Assembly (NCBI GenBank): GCA_963813345.1 | Contig: CAWEYR010000019.1 | Span: 62,001-126,000, forward strand | Source: CAWDDA01 sp963813345 | Lineage (GTDB): Bacteria > Acidobacteriota > Blastocatellia > RBC074 | Direction of reading: 5' to 3' | DNA: 64,000 nt | Shown here: piece by piece, positions 1 through 8,429 of the stretch | Numbering within the stretch: position 1 is the first letter of the stretch | Layout: each line of letters starts with the position of its first letter | The notes under the pieces: generated by a model | What the model was told of the DNA's origin: nothing | The model's input: the letters and a program-made list of their open reading frames with translations, nothing else | The model's database searches: none | Translations under genes and position numbers: made by a program

Positions 1-681
1 AAAAGGTACGAGCAGGAGATTGTTCTGATCGTTGCTCCCCTCACCACCGCCGAAGAGCTGCTCGCGCTTTTCGAGAACACCTACAATCCGAAACTCGCGT
101 CCACCAACTGTGAGAGTGCGGTCTATTGGATTCAGATACGGAAAGAACTCATCGGCCACCGAGGACCCGATGACGCACACCTCATCGCGGCTGTCATTCT
201 CGAGATTGGTAAAGAATCGTCCGGATGAAAGAAACCAGATTCCAGCTTTTTCGTATTCAGGCAGAGTACCCTGTAGCCGCACCGCCGCCGATTCTCTGCC
301 GTTTCCTTTGACGGAAAGCTTGCGGCCAAAATAGTCATTCGTGATATCGAGAATCGGTACAGAAAGCGCAACGGATGGCAGTCTCGTTATCGCCATCGCG
401 TCGTCATAGGTCAGGGGCTTGCGCATGCGCTCTTCGCGCGATGGAGGTCCGAACCGTACACCCGACTCGAATTTGTTTATAAAGACTGAGTTCGTACCAA
501 AGGATTCAATCTCTTTTGAGACAGCATAGTCTATCCCGCTGATGATCGATGCGATCGCCATCACGGTCCAGACGCCGATCACTACGCCGATCACAGTCAG
601 AAATGAACGCAGTTTATTGGCGCGCAGCGTCGACAGCGCCATCTTAAGATTCTCGTATATATCGCTTCTAAGAAGTTTCAT
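1..681 (-). CDS. MacB/FtsX-type ABC transporter permease (partial, C-terminus off window)
   Basis: The minus strand is open from an ATG at 679-681 to the window edge, giving 227 codons without a stop. The protein begins MKLLRSDIYENLKMALSTLR and has an N-terminal membrane segment (roughly residues 25-50, VIGVVIGVWTVMAIASII). A MacB periplasmic core-like domain follows, including a FFPYLNPIDRTLTVGG stretch typical of this family. The C-terminal FtsX membrane domain must lie outside the window. It starts 25 bases after the stop of the neighbouring permease, so the two are probably one operon encoding paired permeases. No ATPase gene is visible. Such permeases serve efflux or lipoprotein-type export; the substrate cannot be read from the sequence. 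Confidence 0.85.
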   Translation of the reverse strand, partial: MKLLRSDIYENLKMALSTLRANKLRSFLTVIGVVIGVWTVMAIASIISGIDYAVSKEIESFGTNSVFINKFESGVRFGPPSREERMRKPLTYDDAMAITRLPSVALSVPILDITNDYFGRKLSVKGNGRESAAVRLQGTLPEYEKAGIWFLSSGRFFTNLENDSRDEVCVIGSSVADEFFPYLNPIDRTLTVGGREFRIVGVLEKREQLFGGGEGSNDQNNLLLVPF

Positions 682-706
682 TTACGTCTGGAGTAATGGA
701 CCATAC

Positions 707-1942
707 CTAATCCGCCCTCAAAGCCTCAATCGGATCGAGCCACGCGGCGCGCCTCGCCGGCCAGATTCCCGAAACAACCCCGACTCCGCCCGAAACTGTG
801 ACGGCAACGATGACAGCAGTCAGAGAAAGATACGTCGGAAAGAAGACTGCCGTCACGAGGCGGCCCGCAAGCCAGGCGAGAATCACCCCAACAGTGCCTC
901 CAATTGCCGAAAGCATAACCGCTTCGATGAGGAACTGTTTGAGGATGTCGTTTCTGCGCGCGCCCAGGCTTTTGCGAATTCCGATCTCTTTTGTGCGTTC
1001 GGTGACTGACACCAGCATGATGTTCATGATCACAATTCCGCCGACCACAAGCGCTATCGACGGAACGGCGATCGCTACCACGAAAATTGGACCGAAAATG
1101 CGGTCTCTCAGACCGGTAATCGCGTCCGGCGTCATCATCCCGAAGCTGTCCTTTTCGCCATAATGCAACTGTCGCCGCGTTCGCATCAGCGCGCGGGCCT
1201 CATCGACAGCATCCTGAAAGAACTCGTCAGACCTCGACGTCCCCACAAAGTAGAGGCTCCTTTGCCGCACCAGGGAGCCAAAGTTCTTTGCATATGTGTT
1301 GATCGGCACCGTGACAAAGATATCCTGCGGCATGCCGAAGACGGTTCCTTTCGCAGCTGCGATACCAACGACACGATACGGCAGCCCGTTGATCGAAATC
1401 TCCTGATTGAGAGCGCTCCTGCCCGGAAACAGTTTTGTGGCAACCTCAGCCCCAAGGAAGGCCACGGCTGATGCTGAATCGTTTTCCGGACCGATGAAGT
1501 AGCGTCCTTCTGCGATATCCGTATTCTCGATCTCCGCGATGTTTGGAGTTGCACCATCGACGTTGACACGTTCCATGGATTCCGAGCCGCGCTTGAGGTT
1601 TGCCGGCGATCCAAGGGCCTTGGCTCCAAGTTTGTCGATGAGGGTGGCTCGTTCGCGGATATAGTCGAAATCGTCGAACGTCAGGTCTTTGTTCCTGCGT
1701 TGCGCCTCTGCGATCGTGTCGGTGTTTTTCCAGTCGTCAAATGAGAATCTTCTGATGCTGAATGATTTGGCTCCGATTCCAGCTATCTTTTCGTCGACAT
1801 AGCGATTGAAACCCTGAATCAGGGACACCACAACGACGACGGCAGTTACGCCGATGATCATACCCAGTAATGTGAGCGCCGATCGAAGCTTATGTACCCA
1901 GATCGCGCTGACAGCTAATCTTATGGTCTCAAAAAATTCCAT
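707..1942 (-). CDS. MacB/FtsX-type ABC transporter permease
   Basis: A 411-residue membrane protein. Residues 15-45 (HKLRSALTLLGMIIGVTAVV) form the N-terminal transmembrane helix of the MacB_PCD family. A periplasmic domain of about 220 residues follows, then an FtsX domain with three helices (about 285-400) and the conserved stretch VTERTKEIGIRKSLGARRNDI, which contacts the ATPase. Length is typical for a MacB-like permease without a fused ATPase. The next minus-strand gene is a second permease of the same family, so they likely act as a heterodimer. It diverges from atpD; the 192-base gap between them must hold promoters for both directions. Confidence 0.92.
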   Translation of the reverse strand: MEFFETIRLAVSAIWVHKLRSALTLLGMIIGVTAVVVVVSLIQGFNRYVDEKIAGIGAKSFSIRRFSFDDWKNTDTIAEAQRRNKDLTFDDFDYIRERATLIDKLGAKALGSPANLKRGSESMERVNVDGATPNIAEIENTDIAEGRYFIGPENDSASAVAFLGAEVATKLFPGRSALNQEISINGLPYRVVGIAAAKGTVFGMPQDIFVTVPINTYAKNFGSLVRQRSLYFVGTSRSDEFFQDAVDEARALMRTRRQLHYGEKDSFGMMTPDAITGLRDRIFGPIFVVAIAVPSIALVVGGIVIMNIMLVSVTERTKEIGIRKSLGARRNDILKQFLIEAVMLSAIGGTVGVILAWLAGRLVTAVFFPTYLSLTAVIVAVTVSGGVGVVSGIWPARRAAWLDPIEALRAD

Positions 1943-2134
1943 TGCAGGGCTAAGACGAAATAGCGGAAGGCCTGGCTACGTCTTTTGGACGCGGCGTATT
2001 CCGGTCTGCACCTATCATGACACCGCGAAGGCCTCTGGTCAAAAGGCGGCGAGGAGTGGTAAACTATTCTGCCTTAAGTTAGTGAAATTTGTCACGTAGT
2101 CCGTATCGGTGACCAGAAGGAGCAGTAAATCGTT

Positions 2135-3592
2135 ATGGCAACGAGCGTAAGCGGCACGGGAAATGGCAGCGGGAATTTCGGTAAAGTAGTCCAGATCATC
2201 GGCCCAGTCGTCGATATCGAGTTCCAGGAGTCTCAGCTTCCGCCAATTTACCAGGCGCTGCGCGTCATAAGCGACGGGTTCGACGTTCCTCAGCCAATCA
2301 ATGTTGTCTGTGAGGTCCAGTACCACCTCGGCGAGGGTCGTGTGCGCACTGTCTCCATGCTTCCTACCGATGGAATGGTCCGTGGAATGAAAGCCGTCGA
2401 CACGGGCGGGCCAATCACGGTCCCGGTAGGCGAAGGCACTCTCGGCAGAATCATCAATGTCATCGGCGACCCGATCGACGAACGGGGACCAGTACCTGCT
2501 GCAGAGCGGTACCCGATTCACCGTCACGCACCGACACTCGAGGATCAATCCCCGAATCAGGAAATGCTCATTACGGGCATCAAAGTAATCGACCTCATTC
2601 AGCCGTTCTTAAGGGGAGGCAAGATCGGGCTCTTTGGTGGTGCCGGAGTCGGCAAGACGGTCTGCATCATGGAGCTGATCAATAACGTCGCCAAGGCTCA
2701 CGGCGGATTCTCGGTCTTCGCCGGTGTTGGCGAGCGCACTCGCGAGGGCAATGACCTGTGGCTGGAAATGCGCGAATCGGGTGTCATTAACGACAAGGAG
2801 ATCGAGAAATCGAAGGTCGCGCTCGTCTACGGTCAGATGACCGAGCCGCCAGGGGCGCGGCTTCGTGTCGCTCTGTCGGGATTGACGGTTGCCGAGTACT
2901 TCCGCGACCAGGGCAAGGATGTGCTCCTCTTTATTGACAATATCTTCAGATTCACACAGGCAGGTTCTGAGGTCTCGGCACTCCTGGGTCGTATGCCAAG
3001 CGCCGTCGGTTATCAGCCGAACCTCGCTAGCGAAATGGGCGAGTTGCAGGAACGCATAACATCGACGAAGAAAGGATCGATCACCTCAGTGCAGGCGATA
3101 TACGTGCCTGCCGACGACCTGACTGATCCTGCGCCGGCGACCACATTCGCTCACCTCGACGCTACGACCGTGCTTTCACGACAGATTGCCGAGCTGGGAA
3201 TCTACCCTGCTGTAGACCCGCTCGATTCGACGTCACGGATTCTCGATCCGCGCATCGTCGGCGACGACCACTACAACACCGCACAGGCAGTGAAGCGAGT
3301 ACTGCAGAAGTACAAAGACCTGCAGGATATCATTGCCATCCTCGGCGTCGATGAATTGTCAGAGGATGACAAGGTGACGGTGTCGCGAGCACGTAAGATT
3401 CAACGATTCCTCTCGCAGCCGTTTTTCGTTGCCGAGCAGTTCACTGGAATTCAAGGCAAATTTGTCCCAGTCGAAGAGACGATCAAGGGATTCCGCGAGA
3501 TTCTCGACGGCAAGCACGACGAAGTCCCGGAACAGGCATTCTTCCTCAAAGGACCAATTGAGGAAGTCGTCGAGGCCGCGAAATCATTGTGA
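2135..3592 (+). CDS. atpD: F1Fo ATP synthase subunit beta
   Basis: A 485-residue catalytic subunit of the F1 sector. Visible: the N-terminal beta-barrel (KVVQIIGPVVDIEF, residues 17-30), Walker A GGAGVGKT at about 168-175, the catalytic-glutamate segment GVGERTREGNDLW, Walker B LLFIDNIF, and a DELSEDD motif equivalent to DELSEED. Length and motifs are normal. The ATG at 2135 follows an AGAAGGAG ribosome site. It is paired only with atpC here; alpha, gamma, delta and Fo genes are absent nearby, so the synthase genes are split between loci. A hairpin repeat fills the gap to atpC. Confidence 0.98.
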   Translation: MATSVSGTGNGSGNFGKVVQIIGPVVDIEFQESQLPPIYQALRVISDGFDVPQPINVVCEVQYHLGEGRVRTVSMLPTDGMVRGMKAVDTGGPITVPVGEGTLGRIINVIGDPIDERGPVPAAERYPIHRHAPTLEDQSPNQEMLITGIKVIDLIQPFLRGGKIGLFGGAGVGKTVCIMELINNVAKAHGGFSVFAGVGERTREGNDLWLEMRESGVINDKEIEKSKVALVYGQMTEPPGARLRVALSGLTVAEYFRDQGKDVLLFIDNIFRFTQAGSEVSALLGRMPSAVGYQPNLASEMGELQERITSTKKGSITSVQAIYVPADDLTDPAPATTFAHLDATTVLSRQIAELGIYPAVDPLDSTSRILDPRIVGDDHYNTAQAVKRVLQKYKDLQDIIAILGVDELSEDDKVTVSRARKIQRFLSQPFFVAEQFTGIQGKFVPVEETIKGFREILDGKHDEVPEQAFFLKGPIEEVVEAAKSL

Positions 3593-3596
3593 GGAG

Positions 3597-3735
3597 GAGG
3601 GGTCAGGGGTCAGGGGTCGGGGGTCAGGGTATGGAGTTCAAGCTTTAGCTTGCTCTTATGACGAAAGAACTGAACGAACAAGCTAAAGCTTGAACTCCAT
3701 ACCCTGACCCCTGACCCCTGACCCCCGACCCCTGA
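3597..3735 (+). repeat. Large hairpin repeat, AAGCTTTAGCTTG family
   Basis: Two arms of about 55 bases, each pairing with the other, separated by about 23 bases. The outer parts are iterations of GGGGTCAGGGGTC and its complement. The inner parts are ATGGAGTTCAAGCTTTAGCT and AGCTAAAGCTTGAACTCCAT. It lies entirely between atpD and atpC. The same core recurs at many other gaps in this window, so it is a dispersed element rather than a simple terminator; the arms are long enough to attenuate atpC relative to atpD. Confidence 0.9.
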
Positions 3736-3738
3736 TTT

Positions 3739-4164
3739 ATGGCCGACAAACTCGAACTCGAAATTGTGACTCCTGAGAGACCGGTTCTTCGTGAGACCGT
3801 GGATGAGGTCATTGTGCCGGCGCTCGGTGGAGAACTTGGCATACTGCCCGAACATACACCTTTGATATCGCAGCTGCAGACGGGCGTTCTGACGTACCGG
3901 AAGGGTAATGACAGGAAATCAATTCTGGTCAGTGGTGGGTTTGTAGAGGTTCTTCCCAGTCGCGTTTCGGTGCTCGCAGATATCGCAGAGCGGCCGGAAG
4001 AGATCGATGTCGAGCGAGCAATGCGCGCCCGCGAGCGTGCCGAGAAACGGGTTGCCGCCGGTGCTCAGGGTACTCCGGACATTGACGTCAAGCGCGCGCA
4101 GCTAAAGCTCGAGCGTGCGATCGCGCGAACGGAGTTCGCACAGAAGCAGAAAAGCGCATCATGA
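3739..4164 (+). CDS. atpC: F1Fo ATP synthase subunit epsilon
   Basis: A 141-residue protein with the beta-sandwich fold of the epsilon N-terminal domain (LELEIVTPERPVLRETVDEV, LGGELGILPEHTPLISQLQ) and a C-terminal helical hairpin rich in Arg/Glu (residues 90-138). It couples rotation to catalysis and can inhibit ATP hydrolysis. The ATG follows the hairpin repeat by a few bases with no good ribosome site, so the repeat end replaced or buried the usual leader. Its last six bases (TCATGA) are a palindrome that also ends the convergent gene downstream. Confidence 0.95.
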   Translation: MADKLELEIVTPERPVLRETVDEVIVPALGGELGILPEHTPLISQLQTGVLTYRKGNDRKSILVSGGFVEVLPSRVSVLADIAERPEEIDVERAMRARERAEKRVAAGAQGTPDIDVKRAQLKLERAIARTEFAQKQKSAS

Positions 4165-4584
4165 CTTGCTGATCGTGATGCGAACGACGGTTCCATCCTT
4201 ACTGCGATACATCGAAACCCAGAAACTCTCAGCGTTAATCACCTTGCGCGCGGTCTTGGCGCCATTCGCCATCTCTTCAATAGCAGCATCGCCGACGACC
4301 TCGGTCCATGTAGGCGCTTTTGCAGCATCGAGGTACTGGACCTGAATTGCCTTTACGGCTCCGGCATCGTAATGAATCGTAATTGCCTCATCGTTTGAAA
4401 GATACTCTTCGCGCGCTTCGCTCGAGCCGTCTTCAGCTTTGCCGAGAGCTGCCTTGACGGCATCCTGCTTCATTCCGAGCTTTACGCCTCGAAACTCCCG
4501 AAGCACTTTTCCTTGTGCGAGTGTCTCGATTGCGAGTACTGAAAGCAACGCGAGAACGATGAGCAGTCTCACTGTGGTCTTCAT
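4159..4584 (-). CDS. Small secreted protein of unknown function
   Basis: About 141 residues from the ATG at 4582-4584, chosen because AAGGAGA precedes it; longer in-frame starts lack this. Residues 1-22 (MKTTVRLLIVLALLSVLAIE) are a signal peptide. The mature part contains LREFRGVKLGMKQDAVKAAL, a helix-strand unit seen in small periplasmic SmpA/OmlA-like folds, but I do not recognise the family. It is convergent with atpC and shares the palindromic stop TCATGA with it. No operon partner is visible. Likely periplasmic; function unknown. Confidence 0.7.
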   Translation of the reverse strand: MKTTVRLLIVLALLSVLAIETLAQGKVLREFRGVKLGMKQDAVKAALGKAEDGSSEAREEYLSNDEAITIHYDAGAVKAIQVQYLDAAKAPTWTEVVGDAAIEEMANGAKTARKVINAESFWVSMYRSKDGTVVRITISKS

Positions 4585-4793
4585 CGGCCTAGTCTCCTTC
4601 CGCATCGCAGGCTGAGGAGTGAACCCTTCGCGCAGACCGAAGAATACAACGCTGGAGAAATGCGTGCGTGAAGGGCCGCCTTGTACCGGATGTGAGCGCA
4701 TGATAACATACTCAAAATTTGTGAGAGAAGGCTTTATTGCAATCTGATCACGCCGTTATAACTCAAACTTTCGAACCTTATGGAGAGGTGTAG

Positions 4794-5555
4794 TTGATCA
4801 TCACAGTACTCGGGTCAAACTCCTGGCCCGTACTTTGGCTTCTTCAGGCTCCCGTCACGCAACCCAGCAGCAGTCTCGTCGAACTTATCCTTCGCGGCAG
4901 CCCGATCGCAAAATTCGTACTTCTTGTACTGCTCATTTTCTCGGTCGTTTCGTGGGCCATCATCTTTACAAAATCACGGACGCTGAATCGCGCAGTGCGC
5001 CAGTCAGCAGAATTCCTGAAGGTGTTCGAGCGCAGCAACAGAATCGACGATCTATACGTCGCTACCGCTGCGTTCCGCGAGAGTCCGCTCGCGGCGGTCT
5101 ACGTTGCCGCGCATGACGAGCTCAAAGCGAGCGCCGGCAACCTCGAAGCTGTTACACGCGCATGTCAAAGTGCAGCTATTGGCGAGACATCGCGACTTGA
5201 AAAAAGCCTCGGATGGCTGGCGTCAACCGCGAGCGCTTCTCCATTTATCGGACTCTTCGGCACGGTCATCGGAATCATCCTCAGCTTCCAAAGTCTGAGT
5301 CAGGCTTCGGTGGCTTCGATTCAGGCCGTCGCGCCGGGAATAGCAGATGCGCTGGTAGCCACGGCTGCTGGTATCGCTGCAGCTGTGCCAGCTGTACTCG
5401 CGTACAACCACTATCTCAATCGCATCAAAGTCCTGGCATCAGAAATGGACAGTTTCACCCTGCGACTGCTCAACTTTATTGAAAGAGAAGGAACAGCACT
5501 CTCTCAGATAAGCAGCCGTCCGACGGCGGAGCTGGGAATAGGCAAAGGTGATTGA
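4794..5555 (+). CDS. tolQ: TolQ/ExbB/MotA-family proton channel subunit
   Basis: A 253-residue inner-membrane protein. Three hydrophobic helices are visible: residues ~38-60 (IAKFVLLVLLIFSVVSWAII), ~135-158 (FIGLFGTVIGIILSFQSL) and ~168-195 (ALVATAAGIAAAVPAVLA). The last two carry the conserved small-residue and Thr positions of the proton path. It starts with TTG preceded by GGAGAGG. It heads a complete Tol-Pal run (tolQ, tolR, tolA-like, tolB, pal, cpoB), which supports TolQ over ExbB or MotA. It uses proton motive force to energise TolA during outer-membrane constriction. Confidence 0.93.
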   Translation: MIITVLGSNSWPVLWLLQAPVTQPSSSLVELILRGSPIAKFVLLVLLIFSVVSWAIIFTKSRTLNRAVRQSAEFLKVFERSNRIDDLYVATAAFRESPLAAVYVAAHDELKASAGNLEAVTRACQSAAIGETSRLEKSLGWLASTASASPFIGLFGTVIGIILSFQSLSQASVASIQAVAPGIADALVATAAGIAAAVPAVLAYNHYLNRIKVLASEMDSFTLRLLNFIEREGTALSQISSRPTAELGIGKGD

Positions 5556-5629
5556 GAATGTGGGACGTCGAGTGCTGAGTCGTGCAACCGAAGCTTTCAC
5601 CTTTCACTCTTTGCCTCGAGATTTGACCT

Positions 5630-6064
5630 ATGGCATTTTCTGCTCGACATGGTCGCACCCAGACGGCACTTTCTGAGATAAACGTCACGCCGATGGTGGA
5701 CGTGATGCTAGTGCTGCTTGTGATCTTCATGATCACGGCGCCAATTCTTCAGACCGGCATTCAAGTCAACCTGCCCAAAACCCGCGAGGCGCAATCACGC
5801 GAAGCGACTCCGGAATCGCTCATCATCACTGTCGACAAGGAAGGGTCAGTCTATCTGAGTGGAGCCGATGAGAGACGTGCGGTCAATGTCAATGATCTTC
5901 CTGCACTGATCAATACACGTCTCGGCAACACCAAAGACAGACGAATCTACGTTCGCGGTGATGGCGAAACTCCGTACCGCGTGATTGCTTACGTACTCGA
6001 CCAGGCAAAAAGGGCACAAGCCAATGTCAGCCTGGTTACAGAACCCTCGTTGAAAAAGCAGTAA
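5630..6064 (+). CDS. tolR: TolR/ExbD-family biopolymer transport protein
   Basis: A 144-residue protein with one N-terminal helix PMVDVMLVLLVIFMITAPIL (about residues 21-41). This contains the conserved aspartate (VDVML) that takes part in proton transfer with TolQ. The remaining ~100 residues form the periplasmic ExbD/TolR domain (VDKEGSVYLSGADERRAVNV; VYVRGD-like strand near residue 112). It follows tolQ by 74 bases and precedes the tolA-like gene by 14, so it is co-transcribed. Typical length for the family. Confidence 0.93.
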   Translation: MAFSARHGRTQTALSEINVTPMVDVMLVLLVIFMITAPILQTGIQVNLPKTREAQSREATPESLIITVDKEGSVYLSGADERRAVNVNDLPALINTRLGNTKDRRIYVRGDGETPYRVIAYVLDQAKRAQANVSLVTEPSLKKQ

Positions 6065-6078
6065 AGGAACCGATCGCC

Positions 6079-6930
6079 GTGCGAGCGGAAGAACTCAAGG
6101 CGAATGAGTTGAGACATGGTGTAGCCCTGTCTTCAGTAATGCACGTGCTGCTTCTGGCTGCTGTCGTATTCCTGTTTCGACACCCTTTGAGCACTGAAAT
6201 CGTCGCAGCCGGTGAGGGCGCCGGTACCGGAGGCGCTATCGAAGTCGGTGTGATTGCAGCCAGCCAGCTCGGGTTTACGCGACCTGAGCCCGTAGCTCTG
6301 ATCGGGGAAAAAGAGAACGAAGAGAACACGAAGGAAGTAGTCACTCGGCGTCCCGATCCACCACGCGATGCCGAAGTGCTGCCTCGAAAGGAAAAGAAAC
6401 GCGAGCCGGAGCTAAAAGCAAAAGAGAAGACCGTCGTCACCGACCGCCCGACAGCAACACGATCGGAACAGGTTGTTACTCCGAAACCGCTCAAGGGAAG
6501 CTCGGATAACACGAACGTCACAGTCGGACGTTCCTACGGTACGCCTGTACCCCAGGTAAGTGGAGGAATCGGGATTGCAGCAGGAAGTGGCGGCGGGACG
6601 GGAACAAGCGGAGTGCCTGGCGGGTCTGAGTATGGAAGGCGAATTCAGATGATCCTCAGCCGTAATTACAATCCGCCCCAGATAGCTCAGGCCAATCAGA
6701 CTCAGTACGTGATCATCCAGCTAAGGATTTCACGGGATGGTCAGATTCTTTCGCTTTCAGGCGGCCGTGTTGCTTCGCGATACATCAAACAAACGAGTGC
6801 ATTTGATCTGGTAAATCGGGCGGCGGAACGTGCCGTGATCGCATCGAATCCATTGCCGCCCTTTCCCGGAGGCTTTCTCCCGAGCACTCAGGAGGCGGTA
6901 GCCGAGATATGGTTTCGCTATCCAAAATAG
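6079..6930 (+). CDS. TolA/TonB-like energy transducer
   Basis: A 283-residue protein starting at GTG 6079. Residues 14-33 (SSVMHVLLLAAVVFLF) form a single membrane anchor, preceded by the short cytoplasmic N-terminus expected of TolA/TonB. A linker rich in Glu, Lys, Arg and Pro (about 75-150) and a Gly-rich hinge (ISGGIGIAAGSGGGTG-like, about 160-185) lead to a C-terminal TonB/TolA-like domain of about 95 residues. That domain contains YNPPQIAQANQTQYVIIQLR and ends in EIWFRYPK. Position between tolR and tolB argues for the TolA role: spanning the periplasm and contacting TolB/Pal. Sequence alone does not separate TolA from TonB. Confidence 0.82.
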   Translation: MRAEELKANELRHGVALSSVMHVLLLAAVVFLFRHPLSTEIVAAGEGAGTGGAIEVGVIAASQLGFTRPEPVALIGEKENEENTKEVVTRRPDPPRDAEVLPRKEKKREPELKAKEKTVVTDRPTATRSEQVVTPKPLKGSSDNTNVTVGRSYGTPVPQVSGGIGIAAGSGGGTGTSGVPGGSEYGRRIQMILSRNYNPPQIAQANQTQYVIIQLRISRDGQILSLSGGRVASRYIKQTSAFDLVNRAAERAVIASNPLPPFPGGFLPSTQEAVAEIWFRYPK

Positions 6931-8270
6931 TACGGAATAGGATGTTGATGAAAACTCTTTCGCAAGTCTTGATTTCGATCGTGATTGTGACGGTGATTCT
7001 GACAGCAGTAGTTGGTGTGCCTGCACGCGCCAGGCTGGAGCCTGGCGCTCCCGGGCAGCAGCAGGGTGAAGATCTGCGCAAGCAGCTCGGGACGATCATC
7101 GTCACACCTGGCAGCGGGCCGGCTTTGGCTGTTGCTGACTTTCAGCCTCGTGCGAGCGGTGTTGGCGCATCGATTGCAACGTTCAACGAAGTGCTTTGGA
7201 ACGATCTTAAGTTTGCGGGCGCTGCAAACCTCGTCGGAAAAAGTCTCTATCCGAAGAACCTGGTTGCCGATCCTTCAGCGCTTCAGGTGAGTGAATGGGT
7301 TGGCGAGCCGGTGAAAGCCGACTATGTTGCGTTTGGCAATCTGACAGGCAACAGCGATGCACACGGCTTTCTGTTCGACGTAAAGACTCAGCAGCAACTC
7401 TTGAACGCGCGACTCTCCGGTCCAGCTCGTTCGATGGCGCACGATTTTGCCGATCAGATAATCAAGCTTCTTCTTGGCATCGATGGTATTGCGACTTCAA
7501 AGATCGCCTATGTCGCCGGCAACGATGTTCATCTCATGGACTACGATGGCTATGGCGGTCGAGGATTCTCGCGTGAAGGCGCGATGACTCTTTTCCCGGC
7601 GTTCTCGCCCGATGGAAGGAGACTGGCCTACGTTTCATATCGCACCGGTGTCCCGAACATCGTGGTGCGCAGTGAGGACGGATTGATTGTTGGATCGACG
7701 CGTTTTCGGGCGACGACCACCTCGCCTGCAATATCGCCATCAGGTCAGCTGGCATTCAGCTCGAGTAAGGATGGCACTGCCATGGAGATATACGTCTCGA
7801 ACGGTGACGGCACAGGACCGCGACGTCTGACCAATACACGCAACGCCGTCAACATCTCCCCGCGCTGGAATCCGAAGACGGGACGTGAGATCGCTTTCAT
7901 TTCGGATCGCGGTGGCGCTCCTCAAATTTATGTGATGGATTCAAGTGGCGGAAATGAGCGGCCCCTGCTCGCACTTGGGGGCCAGATGGATACGCCCTCG
8001 TGGTCGCCCGATGGACGCTTCCTCGCATTTACGTGGGATGGAGGAGGCGGAGGTTTTCAGGTGCATGTTGCCGATATCGGATCGGGACAGGTGCTCAGAC
8101 TAACGAGCCAGGGCCGCAATGAGAGTCCGACGTGGTCACCGGACAGCCGTCATATCGCGTTTCAGTCAAGCAGAACAGGTCGCTGGGAAATCTGGGCGAT
8201 GCATATCGATGGAAGCGAACAGCGGCAGTTAACCCGCTCCGGCGGCCGGTCACCGTCGTGGGCAAGATGA
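6909..8270 (+). CDS. tolB: Tol-Pal system beta-propeller protein TolB
   Basis: A periplasmic protein of up to 453 residues. A signal peptide (ISIVIVTVILTAVVGVPARA) is followed by the TolB N-terminal domain (about 55-190) and a six-bladed PD40/WD40-like propeller (about 195-450) with repeated units such as LFPAFSPDGRRLAYVS and TPSWSPDGRFLAFTW. The ATG at 6909 overlaps the tolA-like gene by 22 bases and has GGAGG 13 bases upstream; ATGs at 6942 and 6948 are alternatives closer to the hydrophobic core. A palindromic repeat sits inside the coding sequence just after the signal peptide (7027-7048). TolB binds Pal and TolA. Confidence 0.95.
   Translation: MVSLSKIVRNRMLMKTLSQVLISIVIVTVILTAVVGVPARARLEPGAPGQQQGEDLRKQLGTIIVTPGSGPALAVADFQPRASGVGASIATFNEVLWNDLKFAGAANLVGKSLYPKNLVADPSALQVSEWVGEPVKADYVAFGNLTGNSDAHGFLFDVKTQQQLLNARLSGPARSMAHDFADQIIKLLLGIDGIATSKIAYVAGNDVHLMDYDGYGGRGFSREGAMTLFPAFSPDGRRLAYVSYRTGVPNIVVRSEDGLIVGSTRFRATTTSPAISPSGQLAFSSSKDGTAMEIYVSNGDGTGPRRLTNTRNAVNISPRWNPKTGREIAFISDRGGAPQIYVMDSSGGNERPLLALGGQMDTPSWSPDGRFLAFTWDGGGGGFQVHVADIGSGQVLRLTSQGRNESPTWSPDSRHIAFQSSRTGRWEIWAMHIDGSEQRQLTRSGGRSPSWAR
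7027..7048 (+). repeat. Intragenic palindrome in tolB
   Basis: Perfect 10-base arms GCGCCAGGCT and AGCCTGGCGC flank GG. The sequence resembles the GGAGCGCC-type hairpin repeats found between genes elsewhere in the window (for example near 47.7 kb). It encodes RARLEPGAPG right after the predicted signal-peptide cleavage region, so it adds a short linker without breaking the frame. Confidence 0.7.
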
Positions 8271-8275
8271 GGAAG

Positions 8276-8411
8276 TGGTCAGTGATCAGGGGTCGGTGGT
8301 CAGTGTCGAGTTCAAGCTTTAGCTTGCTCGAATTCACGCGATCGAATTGCAACGCACAAGCTAAAGCTTGAACTCGAACTGACCACTGACCACTGACCAC
8401 CGACCCCTGAT
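8276..8411 (+). repeat. Large hairpin repeat, AAGCTTTAGCTTG family
   Basis: Arms built from GGTCAGTGATCAGGGGTCGG-type iterations and the core GAGTTCAAGCTTTAGCTTGC, paired with CAAGCTAAAGCTTGAACTC followed by iterated GACCACTGACC. The loop is about 25 bases. It fills the tolB-pal gap completely, leaving only the pal ribosome site (AAGGAGA) outside it. Confidence 0.9.
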
Positions 8412-8429
8412 TAAGGAGATTTCACAATA

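Noticed and set aside
2039..2548. Minus-strand open frame over the atpD start
   Set aside because: Antisense to conserved AtpD sequence, no domain, no ribosome site.
3597..3735. CRISPR array
   Set aside because: The iterated GGTCAGG units are too short, have no unique spacers and form one inverted-repeat hairpin; no cas genes are present.
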